The notes under the pieces: model-generated
The model's input: the letters and a program-made list of their open reading frames with translations, nothing else
The model's database searches: none
Told to the model about the DNA's origin: nothing
Program-made: the position numbers and the translations under genes
In this document: positions 9,268 through 17,256 of the stretch, in pieces
Layout: each line of letters starts with the position of its first letter
Numbering within the stretch: position 1 is the stretch's first letter
Origin: Thalassobacillus pellis
GTDB lineage: Bacteria > Bacillota > Bacilli > Bacillales > Halobacillaceae
Reading direction: 5' to 3'
Length of the DNA stretch: 64,000 bases
Assembly: GCF_016908295.1 (NCBI RefSeq)
Contig: NZ_JAFBDO010000002.1
Coordinates: 248,001 to 312,000 of the forward strand

Positions 9268-10182
9268 GTGAGTATGAAAACAGCAGGAATCCACCATATT
9301 ACAGCTATCGTGAAAGATCCGCAACACAATATTGACTTCTATGAAAATGTCCTAGGGTTAAGACTGGTTAAAAAGACAGTCAATTTTGACGACCCGGGTG
9401 TTTATCATTTATATTTTGGTGATTATTTTGGAAATCCTGGCACAATAATGACATTTTTCCCGATTACACAGGCTGTGAAGGGGAAAGCTGGTACAGGGCA
9501 GGTGGATCGTATCGTCTTTGCTGTTCCGAATGGATCCATGCCTTTTTGGAAAGATCATTTACACAAAAATAATGTCGAAATAGATATATATAAAGAAGAT
9601 TTATTGTTCGAAGATCCAGAAGGGGTGAAGCTGGCCGTATCGGAAATAGATTATCCTACTGAAGATAGGCATGCGAGCATTCTCCCTAAACAGCATAATA
9701 TTCTTGGCATCAAGGGAGCTGTACTGGATAGCCGATCTCCAGGCAGCACAATAGATGTATTGACAAAAATGGGATACCAGGTGCAAATGAAAAATGATGA
9801 TGTGACTTTATTAGTTACCGAATCAAGCAGCGTCGGTTCCTTTATATGGGTTAAAAATGAAAGTGGAAAGCCTGCTAAAAGTGGTGCAGGGACTGTTCAT
9901 CATATAGCTTTTCGTACAAAAAATGAAGCTGAACAGGAGAAATGGCAGCAATATTTAATTACATTAGGCCTGAGGGTAACTCCTGTCATGGATCGAGACT
10001 ATTTTAAATCGGTCTATTTTCATGAATTCGGGGGGATTTTATTCGAAATAGCAACAGATCCTCCTGGATTCACAGCAGATGAAGCCTTAGAGGAATTGGG
10101 TAACCGTTTGAAGCTGCCAGCATGGTTAGAGCCGAAGCGACCTATGATTGAAAAATTACTCCCTGATATTACAAGGAGGTAG
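9268..10182 (+). CDS. mhqE: Ring-cleaving extradiol-type dioxygenase, MhqE/MhqO family
   Basis: A 304-aa vicinal-oxygen-chelate (glyoxalase-fold) protein with two modules. The first begins GIHHITAIVKDPQHNIDFYENVLGL and the second contains GTVHHIAFRTKNEAE (about residue 212). The metal ligands His and Glu are visible in GIHHIT, VHHIAF and FHEFGGILFEIATDPPGF. In B. subtilis such enzymes, with the hydrolase MhqD, protect against methylhydroquinone and other electrophiles. Here the gene is followed by mhqD with the stop and start five bases apart, and is preceded by a promoter with an MhqR-like box. GGAGG precedes the GTG start. The operon order supports MhqE rather than MhqA or MhqO, but the paralogues are hard to separate. 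Confidence 0.9.
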   Translation: MSMKTAGIHHITAIVKDPQHNIDFYENVLGLRLVKKTVNFDDPGVYHLYFGDYFGNPGTIMTFFPITQAVKGKAGTGQVDRIVFAVPNGSMPFWKDHLHKNNVEIDIYKEDLLFEDPEGVKLAVSEIDYPTEDRHASILPKQHNILGIKGAVLDSRSPGSTIDVLTKMGYQVQMKNDDVTLLVTESSSVGSFIWVKNESGKPAKSGAGTVHHIAFRTKNEAEQEKWQQYLITLGLRVTPVMDRDYFKSVYFHEFGGILFEIATDPPGFTADEALEELGNRLKLPAWLEPKRPMIEKLLPDITRR

Positions 10183-10186
10183 AAGG

Positions 10187-10798
10187 ATGAAATTGAAACA
10201 TGTATTTCATAAAGGAAAGGGAAATAATGACAAGGTATTCCTTATGCTGCACGGAACAGGAGGAACCGAGCGTGACTTAATTCCCGTTGCAGAAATGATT
10301 GATCCTGATGCAGCTGTATTATCTGTCCGTGGTAATGTATTGGAAAATGGCATGCCGCGATTTTTTAAACGTCTTCGTGAAGGTGTTTTCGATGAAGAAG
10401 ACTTGATTGAACGTACGGATGAGCTGCATCAATTTTTGGACGAAGCTGCCGACGAATATGGGTTCAATAGAAGCAATGTAATTGCCGTCGGTTATTCAAA
10501 TGGCGCAAATATTGCAGGTAGTTTGTTATTCCATTATAGGGATGTTCTAAACGGGGCAGTGTTATTTCACCCAATGGTACCAAGACGCGGAATTGAACTT
10601 CCAGATTTGGGCGATACTCCTGTTTTTATTGGGGCAGGAAAAAATGATCCGATTTGTCCCCCAGAAGAAACAGAAGAACTTAAACGAATTCTTCAGGATG
10701 CCGGGGCAGATGTCCGGGTTTTATGGGAGAATAGGGGGCATCAACTGACAGAAAAAGAAGTAAATGAAGCTAAAGTGTGGTATAAAGATAAGTTTTAA
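10187..10798 (+). CDS. mhqD: Alpha/beta hydrolase MhqD (carboxylesterase/phospholipase family)
   Basis: A 203-aa serine hydrolase of the small carboxylesterase family. Visible are the oxyanion region MLHGTGGTERDL (about residues 18-29), the nucleophile elbow GYSNGAN (Ser about 106), the acid in GAGKNDPICPPEE and the catalytic His in NRGHQLT. ATG 10187 is chosen because AAGGAGG ends six bases before it; the longer in-frame start lies inside mhqE. It is the second gene of the mhqED-type operon and likely hydrolyses products formed during electrophile or quinone detoxification. Terminated by a clear hairpin. Confidence 0.93.
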   Translation: MKLKHVFHKGKGNNDKVFLMLHGTGGTERDLIPVAEMIDPDAAVLSVRGNVLENGMPRFFKRLREGVFDEEDLIERTDELHQFLDEAADEYGFNRSNVIAVGYSNGANIAGSLLFHYRDVLNGAVLFHPMVPRRGIELPDLGDTPVFIGAGKNDPICPPEETEELKRILQDAGADVRVLWENRGHQLTEKEVNEAKVWYKDKF

Positions 10799-10813
10799 GT
10801 TTAGCTATGATTC

Positions 10814-10848
10814 AGCTGTCTTACCAAACAGGAAAGACAGCTTTCTTT
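10814..10848 (+). terminator. Rho-independent terminator of the mhqED operon
   Basis: AGCTGTCTT pairs with AAGACAGCT, followed by TTCTTT. Confidence 0.75.
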
Positions 10849-10866
10849 AGAAAAAGGGGTGGGTGA

Positions 10867-11586
10867 ATGACAGGTATTTCATTTGCACATAAAAAGCTTT
10901 ACCAGTCAATATTCGTTGAACGGCCCAACCGATTTATCATTCACTGTCAACTAATTGATGCTGACAAACAGGTAAGGGTGCACTTGCCAGATCCGGGCCG
11001 ACTAAAGAAATTGTTGATAAAAGGAACGATAGTATATTTAACTCACCACAACGATCCTGGCAGGAAAACAAACTGGTCTGCTGTTATGGCAGAAGACCCT
11101 GCTTCAGGAGCGTTGGTATCCTTAAATACCCTTGTTGCCAACCAACTTGTTGAGGTACTTTTGAAAGGTAAACAAATTCCATCTTTTCGTGATTGGAACT
11201 TTATAAGAAAAGAATTTCAGTATGAAGGCTCACGCTTCGACTTTCTTTTGGAAAAGGATGGGCGGGAACTGGTGCTGGAGGTGAAAAGTGTAACATGGAA
11301 GACCAAGGATGAAGGAAGATTTCCGGATGCAGTAACAGATCGTGGGAAAAAGCATGTGGAAAAATTAACAGCTATCCAAAAAAATAATAATATGGATACT
11401 GCCATTTTGTTTGTAGCCCAGCGGGAAGATATCTGCGCGGTCACTGTTGCAGATGAGATTGATCCAGACTTTGCAGCGGCAATCAAGCTTGCCAGGAAAG
11501 CCGGTGTAAACATAAGAGCCATCGGCTGCAAATTGGATCCAAGTGGAATTCGTTATAAAGGCGAAATTGTTTTTTCTCAAGGATAG
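10867..11586 (+). CDS. sfsA: SfsA family protein (sugar fermentation stimulation protein homologue)
   Basis: A 239-aa SfsA protein: an OB-fold-like N-terminal part (FVERPNRFIIHCQL, VHLPDPGRLKKLL) and a C-terminal PD-(D/E)xK nuclease-like domain (SRFDFLLEK, LVLEVKSVTWK, about residues 119-142, and RGKKHVEKL). The conserved acidic residues and Lys of the nuclease fold are present. Its cellular function is not firmly established; in E. coli it affects maltose gene expression. GGGGTGGGTG precedes the ATG. It sits alone between terminators of neighbouring units. Confidence 0.93.
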   Translation: MTGISFAHKKLYQSIFVERPNRFIIHCQLIDADKQVRVHLPDPGRLKKLLIKGTIVYLTHHNDPGRKTNWSAVMAEDPASGALVSLNTLVANQLVEVLLKGKQIPSFRDWNFIRKEFQYEGSRFDFLLEKDGRELVLEVKSVTWKTKDEGRFPDAVTDRGKKHVEKLTAIQKNNNMDTAILFVAQREDICAVTVADEIDPDFAAAIKLARKAGVNIRAIGCKLDPSGIRYKGEIVFSQG

Positions 11587-11644
11587 GCATCATTTGTGTT
11601 GTTCCAATAAAACAGATATGATTGAAAACACAAAAGGAAAAAGG

Positions 11645-11860
11645 ATGAGTGTTATGATTCACAAACAATGGGAAACAGGTGCTACGATTAAAAAAGTCGA
11701 ATGCATTCATAACGAAGCAAAAAAATTCGTTGTCGAATATGTACTGACACCCGGAAAAGTATATGATGTTAAGAACGAAACCGAAGAATTTTATTTCCTT
11801 ATTGATAATAGCGGAAGAATCGGCGGATTCTATAAATTCTATTTCAAAGAAATCTCATAA
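11645..11860 (+). CDS. Small conserved protein, DUF6501-like (71 aa)
   Basis: A 71-residue beta-rich protein (TIKKVECIHNEAKKFVVEYV, GKVYDVKNETEEFYFLID). From memory it resembles the DUF6501 family of Bacilli; no function is known. ATG 11645 follows an AAAGGAAAAAGG purine run; a second in-frame ATG at 11654 is an alternative. It ends just before a strong terminator. It is short but has normal coding character and conserved-looking hydrophobic alternation. Confidence 0.7.
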   Translation: MSVMIHKQWETGATIKKVECIHNEAKKFVVEYVLTPGKVYDVKNETEEFYFLIDNSGRIGGFYKFYFKEIS

Positions 11861-11873
11861 AACTAGTAAAAAA

Positions 11874-11906
11874 CAGCGGTCGGGCACATGTCCCGGCCGT
11901 TTTTTT
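11874..11906 (+). terminator. Rho-independent terminator
   Basis: CGGTCGGG pairs with CCCGGCCG, then seven T residues. Confidence 0.88.
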
Positions 11907-12029
11907 GTAATCGAGAAAGTTATCAGTATGGATGCCTGAAATACAGAATTCCAACTATTTAAAGGGAATGTTTTAGTCCAATTTACTTAGGGTAACTTCA
12001 TAGAGATATATAACAGAAAAGGCAGGTTG

Positions 12030-13640
12030 ATGGTAGTGATTTTAGATAATGTTTATATATACCAGCCATATGACTCGGAAAGAACAGGTATTCACCATGT
12101 AGAAATAGAAGACGGTAAAATAATTGGAATCTATCAAGGGAGGTTCACAGGCAGCGGACAAGAAGTTAAGAATGGACATGAAAGAACACTTACCGCCTCA
12201 TTTAATGACAGCCATATGCATTTACTTCGTTATGGCCTCTTGAAAAAAGAGCTTGATTTGACTGAAGTGACTTCCTGGGACGAAATGAAAGATGCCGTTC
12301 GAAATCATTATAAAGAAATGGAGGAAGGAGACTGGATTTTTGGTAAGGGTTTCGATGACGGCGCTTTCGATGACATTGATAACCTGCTGACTGCTGATAC
12401 TTTAGAGGAGATTTTCCCTGACAAATATATGTTTTTTTTACATCAGGACGGTCACGAATGTGTTATCAGCAGGAAGGCACTGAACCTGGTCAGAAAAGAA
12501 AAAGAGTTTGAAAAAGAGCCTGATTTTTTTAAGGAAACTGACGAGGATGGGAATTGGAATGGAAGGTTCAAGGATACTGCCGTCCATTATATCAAGCGGC
12601 ACTTTTGGGGACGGTCAGTAAAGGATGCAAAAGAAGCTCTGAAACAGGCGTTCCCTTACCTGCTTGAATATGGGATTACTTCTGTGCATACTGATGACCT
12701 TAATTTCATCAAGTCTTTTGATAATCTATGGCAGGCATATACAGAACTTGAGAAAGAAAATGAATTGCCAATTGATGTCCACCTTCATCATTATATTTTT
12801 GACAGACAGGACCTCGACAGGTTTATTGAGCGGGACAATAAAAGAACAGGAGATGGGACCGAGCAGGTAAAAGTTGGTGCAATCAAGATTTTCCTTGATG
12901 GTACCCAGCGTCTGTTCACCTCCGCAATGAGAAATCCTTATCCTGTTAATCCGTCAACAGAAGGTACGCTGGTTTATAGTCAGGATGAACTAAATGAGAT
13001 GATCCGGACTGCCTCTGAAAATGACATGCAGGTGGCGATGCATGCTATCGGTGACAGGGCTGTCGAGGAAGCTATTACCGCATTAGAACAGCCGGAAGCC
13101 CGAACAAAAGCATTAAGGCACCGCATTATTCATGCTCAATGTTTGGCACCGGACCTTATTGCCCGAATGGAAAAACTTAAGCCCTTTGTTGAAACCCAGC
13201 CTTCCTTTTTAATGGAAGAATGGCAGGATAAGGGTAAATGGACACCGGAGGACCTGCTGCCATATTGTGATGCATATGAAAGTATGCTGAAAAGTCATAT
13301 ACCTATTACTTTAAGCTCTGACCTCCCGATCGGATCGATTAACCCGATGGAAAGCATATATGCTGCTGTTACTCGGATGGATTTAAAGGAAACTCCAGAA
13401 GGGGGATGGATGCCACAGGAAAAAATATCCTTGGATGACGCTTACAACAGCTTTACAGTAATTCCTGCTGAATTAGAATCTTCCCATTATAAAAAAGGCA
13501 AAATTGCAGAAGGATACCAAGCCGATTTTGTTTTGCTTGATCGTAATCCAAAAGAAACTCCGCCTGAGCAGGTAAAGGACATAGTGGTAGAAGAAACTTG
13601 GTTTCGTGGAAAACAGGTTTTTCAAAAAAACTCCTCATAA
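12030..13640 (+). CDS. Amidohydrolase family protein (YtcJ-type, Amidohydro_3)
   Basis: A 536-aa metal-dependent hydrolase of the amidohydrolase superfamily. The N-terminal metal motif HxH is present as NDSHMHLLRYG (about residue 61), the catalytic Lys region as KVGAIKIFLDG, the distal His ligands as VAMHAIGDRAVEE (about residue 337) and LRHRIIHAQCL, and the late Asp in LSSDLPIGSINP. Start choice is unsettled between ATG 12030 (ribosome-site purines about seven bases away) and GTG 12036. Substrates for this family include N-substituted amides and hydantoin-like rings; none can be assigned here. It is a single-gene unit. Confidence 0.88.
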   Translation: MVVILDNVYIYQPYDSERTGIHHVEIEDGKIIGIYQGRFTGSGQEVKNGHERTLTASFNDSHMHLLRYGLLKKELDLTEVTSWDEMKDAVRNHYKEMEEGDWIFGKGFDDGAFDDIDNLLTADTLEEIFPDKYMFFLHQDGHECVISRKALNLVRKEKEFEKEPDFFKETDEDGNWNGRFKDTAVHYIKRHFWGRSVKDAKEALKQAFPYLLEYGITSVHTDDLNFIKSFDNLWQAYTELEKENELPIDVHLHHYIFDRQDLDRFIERDNKRTGDGTEQVKVGAIKIFLDGTQRLFTSAMRNPYPVNPSTEGTLVYSQDELNEMIRTASENDMQVAMHAIGDRAVEEAITALEQPEARTKALRHRIIHAQCLAPDLIARMEKLKPFVETQPSFLMEEWQDKGKWTPEDLLPYCDAYESMLKSHIPITLSSDLPIGSINPMESIYAAVTRMDLKETPEGGWMPQEKISLDDAYNSFTVIPAELESSHYKKGKIAEGYQADFVLLDRNPKETPPEQVKDIVVEETWFRGKQVFQKNSS

Positions 13641-13712
13641 TACGATGCTTGTCAATGGTGGGGATATGCCCCATAATAGATGTAAGCAGGTAATAAGAGG
13701 AGTGGTCATAAT

Positions 13713-14264
13713 TTGAAGAAATTGTTTCTCATCCGCCACAGTGCCACAGAAGGACAGCATCAGGATTCTCCGTTGACAAAGCTTGGGGTCAGACAATCAC
13801 AGGCAATCTCGGTATTCCTTGATAAAGGTTCTTATCCGATTGACCGTGTCATATCAAGCCCCTATTTGCGTGCTATTGAGACAATCAAACCATATGCAGA
13901 AAGTAGAGGTTTGACTATTGAAATAGACGACCGGCTAAAAGAACGGATTTTGAGTAAAGAACCACTGGATGACTTTCTTGAATATTTGGAAGATACCTTT
14001 AAGGACTTGGATTTCAAGATGCCTGGAGGGGAATCTTCCAATGAAGCCAAAACACGGGTCAGTGAATTAGTGGCAGAGCTTGAACAGGATGAAAATAATG
14101 ATACGATTTGCCTCGTTACCCATGGTAATTTACTGGCTCTCCTTTTACAGACTTTTGGGGTAGAGGCTGATTTTGACCAATGGAAAAACATTACTAACCC
14201 TGATGTTTATCTTGTCGAAAAACATGCAGGGAAATATGTCGTACAGCGAATTTGGAGAGATTGA
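13713..14264 (+). CDS. Histidine phosphatase (phosphoglycerate-mutase-like) family protein
   Basis: A 183-aa branch-1 histidine phosphatase. The phospho-accepting RHS motif is in LFLIRHSATEG (residues 4-14), the second Arg in SSPYLRAIETI and the second catalytic His in CLVTHGNLLALLLQ (about residue 137). TTG 13713 is the start, with AGAGGAG upstream. It is cytosolic and its substrate is unknown; family members act on phosphosugars, alpha-ribazole phosphate or phosphoproteins. No neighbour points to a particular pathway. Confidence 0.9.
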   Translation: MKKLFLIRHSATEGQHQDSPLTKLGVRQSQAISVFLDKGSYPIDRVISSPYLRAIETIKPYAESRGLTIEIDDRLKERILSKEPLDDFLEYLEDTFKDLDFKMPGGESSNEAKTRVSELVAELEQDENNDTICLVTHGNLLALLLQTFGVEADFDQWKNITNPDVYLVEKHAGKYVVQRIWRD

Positions 14265-14409
14265 TGCTGTTAACCTTTTTTGAGTATTTTATTCAAAAGG
14301 CAGGAATTAACGCTCTTCTTATCTAATAGATATTATATGGGAGTGATCTATTCACACCGTATTTTATAATAATAGTAACCAATCACTACATGAGAAGGAG
14401 GAGATTCAC

Positions 14410-14646
14410 TTGGCATTTGTCATTACATCACCTTGTAAAGATGAAAAAGCGGCTGAATGTGTCGATGTATGCCCGGTTGATTGCATAGATGAAGGAAAAG
14501 ATATGTTCTATATCGATCCGGATATCTGCATCGATTGCGGTGCATGCGAAGCCGTCTGCCCGGTAGAAGCCATCTATATGGAGGATGAGGTACCGGAAGA
14601 AGAAAAGGAATACATCGAATTGAACAGGAAGTTCTTTGAAGATTAA
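14410..14646 (+). CDS. Ferredoxin, 7Fe/8Fe two-cluster type
   Basis: A 78-aa low-potential electron carrier. The N-terminal Cys set Cys9, Cys17, Cys21 and Cys25 (SPCKDE, CVDVCPVDCI) is spaced as in 3Fe-4S/4Fe-4S ferredoxins, and the second cluster motif CIDCGACEAVCP (from about residue 41) is complete. The tail is acidic. AAGGAGGAG precedes a TTG start. It is mono-cistronic, ended by a strong terminator. Its electron partners are not encoded nearby. Confidence 0.95.
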   Translation: MAFVITSPCKDEKAAECVDVCPVDCIDEGKDMFYIDPDICIDCGACEAVCPVEAIYMEDEVPEEEKEYIELNRKFFED

Positions 14647-14666
14647 AATAGCATAATTATATTCTC

Positions 14667-14700
14667 AAAAAAGCCATGCTGCCCAGCATGGCTTTTTTAT
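14667..14700 (+). terminator. Rho-independent terminator after ferredoxin gene
   Basis: AAAGCCATGCTG / CAGCATGGCTTT with a two-base loop region and a T-run. Confidence 0.9.
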
Positions 14701-14785
14701 TCCATCAGACAGATAGAAGATAGGCATATTTTTAACGATTAGTGGGTAAACCCTCTACAGATAGTTTTGAAGGAGGGTATGAATA

Positions 14786-15529
14786 TTGGCTAAGTTACAC
14801 AATAAAACAGCCATAGTTACAGGGGCGAGCAGTGGAATCGGAGAGGCTATTGCATTTCATTTTGCCAATGAAGGGGCGAATGTTGTCCTGGCTGCAAGAA
14901 GGTCTGGCCGGCTCGATGAGATTGCTCTCAAAATACAGCAGAAGCACTCAGTGCATATCAAAGTAGTCGAAACGGATGTCACAAGCAGAACAGAAGTGGA
15001 AAGACTTGTCAAAGAAACAAAAGAATCTTTTGGCAGCGTTGATTTCTTTGTCAACAATGCTGGTGTGATGCTTTTATCTTTTTTGAAAAACGATAAAGTA
15101 GAAGAATGGGAGCAAATGGTGGATGTTAATATCAAAGGTGTCCTCTATGGCATTCACGCTGTTCTCCCTGAGATGCTTGAACAAAATAGCGGACACATCA
15201 TTAATATCTCTTCTGTGGCTGGGCAGGAAGTATTTCCATCCAGTACCGTCTACAGTGCAACGAAATTTGCGGTAAGGGCGTTATCAATCGGAATGGAGAA
15301 AGAACTTTCCCGTACCGGCGTAAGGGTAACCAACATTTCCCCGGGTGCTGTCGATACCGAGTTGACCGACCATATCACAGATGATGAAGTACTTGATATG
15401 TTTAAAAACCGGAGTATGAGTCCACTTGCAGCAGAAGATATCGCCAAGGCAGTTACTTATGCAGTGACACAGCCGGATTATGTGAATGTAAACGAAGTCA
15501 CAGTACGCCCTATGCAGCGTAAGGAATAA
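14786..15529 (+). CDS. Short-chain dehydrogenase/reductase, classical type (YdfG-like)
   Basis: A 247-aa NAD(P)-dependent oxidoreductase. TGASSGIGEA (residues about 12-21) is the cofactor loop, NNAGV (about 89-93) stabilises the fold, and the catalytic Ser-Tyr-Lys are in INISSVAG and VYSATKFAV. The Arg-Arg following the second strand (LAARRSGRL) favours NADPH. TTG 14786 is preceded by AAGGAGGG. The substrate cannot be predicted; close relatives act on 3-hydroxy acids and allylic alcohols. Confidence 0.92.
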   Translation: MAKLHNKTAIVTGASSGIGEAIAFHFANEGANVVLAARRSGRLDEIALKIQQKHSVHIKVVETDVTSRTEVERLVKETKESFGSVDFFVNNAGVMLLSFLKNDKVEEWEQMVDVNIKGVLYGIHAVLPEMLEQNSGHIINISSVAGQEVFPSSTVYSATKFAVRALSIGMEKELSRTGVRVTNISPGAVDTELTDHITDDEVLDMFKNRSMSPLAAEDIAKAVTYAVTQPDYVNVNEVTVRPMQRKE

Positions 15530-15531
15530 TA

Positions 15532-15560
15532 AAAAAAGCCGCTGGATATCAGCGGCTTTT
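15532..15560. terminator. Bidirectional terminator between SDR gene and acyP
   Basis: AAAGCCGCTG / CAGCGGCTTT around GATAT, with A residues on the left and T residues on the right, so it can serve both converging genes. Confidence 0.8.
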
Positions 15561-15590
15561 CCTACTTAAGTATACGTAATGGCAGGCTGG

Positions 15591-15863
15591 TCATATGATC
15601 TTAAACTTGCTATGGCCTTTTTCATTATTATCAGTAGAGATATCGACATGCTCCACTTTGGCATAAGGGTTTGGGCCATTTTGGATTTTATTTACGAAAT
15701 CGTCTAAATCCTGTTTCTTTCCTTCCGCTTCAATTTCAACAGTACCATCAGGGTTGTTTTTTACCCAGCCATTGATATCATATTGGCTGGCGACTTGTTG
15801 CGTGGAAAAACGAAACCCTACACCTTGAACCCTGCCGTGTACGATTATATGAGCAAACGCCAT
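15591..15863 (-). CDS. acyP: Acylphosphatase
   Basis: A 90-aa enzyme that hydrolyses the carboxyl-phosphate bond of acylphosphates. The signature HGRVQGVGFRFSTQQVA contains the catalytic Arg (about residue 18), and GWVKNNPDGTVEIEAEG contains the catalytic Asn (about residue 36). Length and fold match the family exactly. AGGAGGAAGGTGAGG lies ahead of the ATG. It is convergent with the SDR gene and separated from splA by about 70 bases on the same strand. Confidence 0.95.
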   Translation of the reverse strand: MAFAHIIVHGRVQGVGFRFSTQQVASQYDINGWVKNNPDGTVEIEAEGKKQDLDDFVNKIQNGPNPYAKVEHVDISTDNNEKGHSKFKII

Positions 15864-15930
15864 AATATTTCCTCACCTTCCTCCTATGGTCCTTGGTTAT
15901 ACCATAACCTGAAGGACCACAAGGGAAACA

Positions 15931-16173
15931 TCAATCTTGGAACATTTCATTAAAGAACGCCTGTGCTTCCTGCTGATTACTGAATAGGGCATCGTTTTCT
16001 TCGATTAGATGGAAGGAATCATGCAGAAATAATGCCTTGTTATCAGGCTGATGAGGGTGCGGGACCACCTCAGCCTGTTTAATATTCGCAACAGTTGGTG
16101 TGTGGGGGTTACGATAGATGACGTAGACTTCATCCCCGATATTTACTTCAGTCGGATCGACCATATTGTCCAT
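15931..16173 (-). CDS. splA: SplA-like regulator (spore photoproduct lyase operon regulator family)
   Basis: An 80-aa protein matching SplA, in B. subtilis a negative regulator of the spore photoproduct lyase gene splB. The signature core is GDEVYVIYRNPHTPTVANI, followed by QAEVVPHPH. ATG 16171-16173 is chosen over a longer reading because GGAGG ends six bases before it. A sigma-G-type promoter lies 28-56 bases upstream (16201-16229), fitting forespore expression. Unusually no splB is adjacent: acyP lies downstream and a divergent peptidase upstream. Either splB is elsewhere or this paralogue regulates something else. Confidence 0.85.
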   Translation of the reverse strand: MDNMVDPTEVNIGDEVYVIYRNPHTPTVANIKQAEVVPHPHQPDNKALFLHDSFHLIEENDALFSNQQEAQAFFNEMFQD

Positions 16174-16200
16174 GAGATTACCTCCAATATTATTTATCGA

Positions 16201-16229
16201 TAGTATGTGATGTATATGCCTTAATATGC
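16201..16229 (-). promoter_or_regulatory. Sigma-G-like promoter of splA
   Basis: On the minus strand GCATA, 17 bases, CATACTA. This matches the forespore sigma-G consensus (gHATR, 17-18 bases, CATNHTA) at every defined position and is correctly placed ahead of splA. Confidence 0.65.
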
Positions 16230-16266
16230 CTAGAACAGCCATTCATATGTGGGGAGGCTACATTTT

Positions 16267-17256
16267 ATGGAAGAAATCAGCATTACAGATATTCATGGAT
16301 TCCGATTAGGCCAAGCGCAAAATAAAGACGCTGCAACCGGGTGTTCGGTCGTTATTTGTGAACGTGGAGCAGTTGCTGGGGTAAGTATAAAAGGTGGAGC
16401 GCCTGGTACAAGGGAAACAGACTTATTGCGTTCCGAAAACCTTGTCGAACGAATTCATGCAGTATTTCTTGCAGGAGGCAGTGCTTTTGGATTGGACACT
16501 GCAGGAGGGATAATGAAATTTCTTGAGGAAAAATCAATCGGTTTCGAAACGCTGGCGGGGAAGGTACCGATCGTGCCAGGGGCAATTTTATATGACCTCT
16601 CCGTTTCTCAATCACAAATTCGGCCTGATAAAACCATGGGATATCAGGCCTGTCTGAATGCCTATCGTAATCATAACTTTACTTTAGGTAATGCAGGAGC
16701 CGGAACAGGTGCATCCATCGGGAAGATTTTAGGAGGTTCCCATGCTATGAAAGGTGGTATAGGTGCCTATGCCATTCAGATTGACGGGCTCCAGGTCGGA
16801 GCAATAGCTGTGGTAAACAGTTTTGGTGATATTTTTGATCCAACCACAGGAAAAATAGTAGCTGGTGTTCACGATTCGGACACCCACCATCTGTTAAAGA
16901 CAGAAAGGATAGTCTCAGAGCGAATGCTTGAAAGAAGCCGATCCTTTCCAGCAGAGAATACTTCCCTTGCTGTGATAGTGACGAATGCCGCTATAACAAA
17001 AGCTGAAGCCAATAAGCTGGCTGAAATCTCACACGATGGTTTTGCTCGTACGATGCGTCCTTCCCATTCTCAAGTGGATGGAGATGCCGTTTTTACGATG
17101 AGCACAAATGAAAAGCGAGTGAATATGATCTCCTTATCATCTCTGGCCGCAAATACAATAGAACAAGCAGTTCTGTGCGCGGTAAAATCAGCAGACAGTG
17201 CATATGGACTGTTAGGATACAATGACTTGAAGAAGGAGGATCAGAAAAATTTATGA
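16267..17256 (+). CDS. P1 family peptidase (DmpA/BapA-like aminopeptidase)
   Basis: A 329-aa self-processing N-terminal-nucleophile-like peptidase family member; relatives cleave N-terminal residues from small peptides or beta-peptides. Recognisable blocks are GVSIKGGAPGTRETDLL, FLAGGSAFGLD, NAGAGTGASIGK, and the late block VTNAAITKAEANKLAE followed by HDGFARTMRPSHSQVDGDAVF. ATG 16267 is chosen over an upstream in-frame GTG because GGGGAGG lies about ten bases before it. Its stop overlaps the start of the next gene by four bases (ATGA), so the two are translationally coupled. Confidence 0.9.
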   Translation: MEEISITDIHGFRLGQAQNKDAATGCSVVICERGAVAGVSIKGGAPGTRETDLLRSENLVERIHAVFLAGGSAFGLDTAGGIMKFLEEKSIGFETLAGKVPIVPGAILYDLSVSQSQIRPDKTMGYQACLNAYRNHNFTLGNAGAGTGASIGKILGGSHAMKGGIGAYAIQIDGLQVGAIAVVNSFGDIFDPTTGKIVAGVHDSDTHHLLKTERIVSERMLERSRSFPAENTSLAVIVTNAAITKAEANKLAEISHDGFARTMRPSHSQVDGDAVFTMSTNEKRVNMISLSSLAANTIEQAVLCAVKSADSAYGLLGYNDLKKEDQKNL

